Assembly (NCBI GenBank): GCA_964526035.1
Contig: CAZGKE010000159.1
Span: 1 to 7,639, forward strand
Origin: DAOMOD01 sp964526035
Lineage (GTDB): Bacteria > Pseudomonadota > Gammaproteobacteria > Xanthomonadales > BPKI01
Length of the DNA: 7,639 nt
Reading direction: 5' to 3'
Positions 5,797 through 7,639 of this stretch are shown here, in pieces (within the stretch, counting starts at the first letter, position 1; each line of letters opens with the position of its first letter). Under the pieces are notes generated by a model that saw only the letters and a list, made by a program, of their open reading frames with translations, had not been told where the DNA came from and did not search any database. The position numbers and the translations under genes are program-made.

Positions 5797-6477
5797 TCAA
5801 GCGCGGCCGACGCCGCGCCAGGCGTCTTCCATGATCTTCCAGCGGTTGACCACGGTGCAGAACAGGCCGGCGGTGCGCTCGGCATCGTAGATCGCCGAGT
5901 GCGCCTCGCGACTGTCCCAGTCCATCCCGGCGGCCTCCACTGCGCGACTCAGCACGGTCTGCCCGAAGGCCAGTCCGGCCAGGCTCACGGTGTCGAAGCA
6001 GGAGAACGGATGAAACGGATTGCGCTTGTGCCCGGTGCGACGCACTGCGGCATTGAGGAACCCGAGGTCGAACGCGGCGTTGTGCCCCACGAGGATGGCG
6101 CGCTGGCAGGAGTAGGCGCGCACCGCCTTGCGCACCACCTGGAACACCTCGGTCAGCGCCTCGCGCTCGTCGACCGCCATGCGGAAGGGGTGATCGGGAT
6201 CGATTCCGGTGATCTCAAGTGCCTTGGGGTCGATGTTGGCGCCGGGGAACGGTTTGACGTGCGCCGAAGCTACCTTGCCGGGATTGACCAGACCGCAGTC
6301 GTCCATCTCGATGACTACCGCGGAAATCTCCAGCAGCGCGTCCTTCTCGGCGTCGAAGCCGCCGGTCTCGACATCCACCACCACCGGCAGGAATCCGCGG
6401 AAACGCGTGTGCATGGCGGAAACCGACGGCGACTCGTCGATACGCGGCTCAGGCTGCGTGGACAGGAATTGCGACAT
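5797..6477 (-). CDS. rnt: Ribonuclease T (DEDDh 3'-5' exoribonuclease)
   Basis: RNase T trims the 3' ends of tRNA (CCA-end turnover), 5S and 23S rRNA and other small RNAs, and works as a dimer in the cytoplasm. The 226-residue product aligns along nearly its whole length with E. coli RNase T (215 residues, from memory). All DEDDh residues are present: Asp35 and Glu37 (VVVDVETGGF), Asp137 (GHNAAFDLGF), His193 and Asp198 (AHSAIYDAERTA), each offset by 12 from the E. coli numbering. Other landmarks are KRNPFHPFSCFDT and AGLAFGQTVLSRA. The start at 6477 is chosen over the ATG at 6501 because the 24 extra bases add eight residues (MPPCYAHC) without family similarity; neither start has a clear ribosome binding site. 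The gene begins 36 bases after the patatin-like gene and is followed by the FmdB gene. Confidence 0.96.
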   Translation of the reverse strand: MSQFLSTQPEPRIDESPSVSAMHTRFRGFLPVVVDVETGGFDAEKDALLEISAVVIEMDDCGLVNPGKVASAHVKPFPGANIDPKALEITGIDPDHPFRMAVDEREALTEVFQVVRKAVRAYSCQRAILVGHNAAFDLGFLNAAVRRTGHKRNPFHPFSCFDTVSLAGLAFGQTVLSRAVEAAGMDWDSREAHSAIYDAERTAGLFCTVVNRWKIMEDAWRGVGRA

Positions 6478-6513
6478 GCAGTGAGCATAGCAGGGCGGCA
6501 TCGCCCGCTTCCG

Positions 6514-7539
6514 TCAATCGAGGAATTCGCCGCGGATATCGACGCTGCTGTTTCGGCCCAGTTCATCAAAGTGGTCGGCGAGCCATGCCTTTGCGATGCG
6601 GCGACCGTGGTCGCGCAGACCGGTGAGAAACGACCAGTCGGGACTCATCTTGCTGGACAGCGACAGGCTGGCGGTGGTTTCGTCGCAGCGGATCGAGTGG
6701 ATCAGCATGCGCCGCACCCGTCCCGCAAACTCGGGTTTCAGCCAGTCCTCGTCGACCATGCGCGCGGCGAACACGATGGCGCGCAGTTCGCGCAGCAGGG
6801 AGGAATTGAAGCTGATTTCGTTGACCCTGTTGGCGATTTCCACCGGCGTCTGTGGTACTGCATCGCGACGCACCGGGTTGATGTGCACAATGACGATGTC
6901 GTCGGACTCCGCCTCGTAGAACAGCGGAAACAGCGCGGGGTTGCCCATGTAGCCGCCATCCCAGTAATACTCGCCGTTGATCTCCACGGCCTGAAACAGG
7001 AACGGCAGGCAGGCCGATGCCAACACCGCGTCGACGGAGATCTCGTCGTTGCCGAAGATGCGCACCTTGCCCGAGCGCACATTGGTCGCGCACAGGAACA
7101 GGTTGGCGCACTCGCAGCGCCTGAGCGCATCGAAGTCGACCGATTCTTCCAGGATGGAGCGCAACGGATGGAAGTTGCCGGGGTTGAACTGGTAGGGCGA
7201 AAAGCTGCGGGTGAAGGCCTCGAACATCCAGTGGCTGAGGGCGACGCCCGCCTGGGCAAACGGTTCCGGAAGACCTGCCGGTGGCCGCACCGGACTGAGC
7301 AGCACGCCGGCGGCACTGACCCGCCGCCAGAAATCCTCCAGCGCCTGACGCGCACCGTCAGCGCCACCGCTCATCAGCCCGTGCGCGAACACCACGGCAT
7401 TCATGGCGCCGGCACTGGCAGCGCAGATGCCGTCGGCCTCGATGCGGCCATCCTCAAGCAATGCATCCAGCACGCCCCAGCCAAGCGCGCCATGCGCACC
7501 GCCGCCCTGCAGCGCGAGATTTATCCGCTTGGGCTTCAT
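6514..7539 (-). CDS. Patatin-like phospholipase family protein (DUF3734-type C-terminus)
   Basis: The 341-residue protein is a Ser-Asp dyad hydrolase of the patatin fold, expected to cleave acyl esters of phospholipids or related lipids; the substrate is unknown. Visible in order are the oxyanion-hole glycine motif QGGGAHGALGWG (11-22), the nucleophile elbow CAASAGAMNAVV with Ser42, the segment SVDAVLASACLPFLFQAVEI, and the catalytic Asp194 in YYWDGGYMGNP. The C-terminal stretch SSKMSPDWSFLTGLRDHGRR plus SSVDIRGEFLD at the end fits the DUF3734 extension found in one bacterial patatin subfamily. There is no signal peptide, so a cytoplasmic or membrane-associated enzyme is likely. The first residue of the usual GxSxG is Ala here. 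It is the first of five same-strand genes; the start at 7539 lacks a clear ribosome binding site, and no promoter could be identified in the remaining 100 bases. Confidence 0.92.
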   Translation of the reverse strand: MKPKRINLALQGGGAHGALGWGVLDALLEDGRIEADGICAASAGAMNAVVFAHGLMSGGADGARQALEDFWRRVSAAGVLLSPVRPPAGLPEPFAQAGVALSHWMFEAFTRSFSPYQFNPGNFHPLRSILEESVDFDALRRCECANLFLCATNVRSGKVRIFGNDEISVDAVLASACLPFLFQAVEINGEYYWDGGYMGNPALFPLFYEAESDDIVIVHINPVRRDAVPQTPVEIANRVNEISFNSSLLRELRAIVFAARMVDEDWLKPEFAGRVRRMLIHSIRCDETTASLSLSSKMSPDWSFLTGLRDHGRRIAKAWLADHFDELGRNSSVDIRGEFLD

Positions 7540-7639
7540 CGGTGCGTGTGGCTTTGCATCGTCATGAGGACGAGTGTAGCGGCCGGGGTTGAAGCGCGTG
7601 TGGGGTGAAAGTGTTGGGTGGATCGCAGGTGGTTCGAGA
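7540..7639. other. Upstream region of the patatin-like gene, no feature recognised
   Basis: The last 100 bases should hold the promoter of the minus-strand gene group. A TACACT resembling a -10 box occurs on the minus strand at about 7574-7579, but without a matching -35 at proper distance, so no promoter is called. Confidence 0.25.

Noticed and set aside
4972..7608. An 878-codon open frame on the plus strand
   Set aside because: It lies antisense to the patatin-like, rnt, fmdB and 58-residue genes and part of the 113-residue gene, four of them with family motifs or a strong ribosome binding site. Its translation is His/Arg/Gly-rich with no recognisable domain. Long antisense frames are expected where GC-rich codons dominate.

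Overview
The window looks like chromosomal DNA of a GC-rich gammaproteobacterium, most likely in the Lysobacterales (Xanthomonadales) and close to the Rhodanobacteraceae/Lysobacteraceae. Three things point there: a clear RNase T, a family largely confined to Gammaproteobacteria; codon use rich in G and C; and a secreted protein ending in a short ...SGFE tail of a kind I associate from memory with exported proteins of that order. This is inference; no rRNA or other marker gene is present.

Left part, 1-2360: small unconnected accessory genes. First comes the 3' end of a plus-strand YdeI/OmdA-type gene. After it lies a decayed plus-strand fragment of an AlkD-like DNA alkylation repair gene, preceded by a well-formed inverted repeat. 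Three minus-strand genes follow: a four-helix membrane protein, a DinB-family (DfsB-like) protein and a DUF3291 protein. The DUF3291 gene has a strong ribosome binding site and a perfect 19-bp palindrome just upstream.

Middle, 2361-4864: about 630 bases without a convincing gene, somewhat poorer in GC, lead to one large plus-strand gene for a 582-residue exported protein. It has a signal peptide, seven repeats of about 55 residues that should form a seven-bladed beta-propeller, a DUF11-like beta-sandwich domain and the short tail. Two adjacent hairpins lie between its end and the oppositely oriented gene that follows.

Right part, 4865-7539: five minus-strand genes run the same way with gaps of 36, 30, 81 and 23 bases: a patatin-like lipid hydrolase (DUF3734-type C-terminus), RNase T, an FmdB-type zinc-ribbon protein, a 58-residue two-helix membrane protein and a 113-residue acidic protein of unknown function. 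The first three are probably co-transcribed. The last two form a tight pair with good ribosome binding sites of their own. No shared pathway links the five; housekeeping RNA processing and lipid hydrolysis are the only recognisable roles.

I found no CRISPR array, tRNA, rRNA, integrase, transposase or recognisable phage gene. The least ordinary items are the propeller protein with its apparent disulfide-locked closure, the two palindromes, and the unrecognised membrane-plus-cytoplasmic gene pair.
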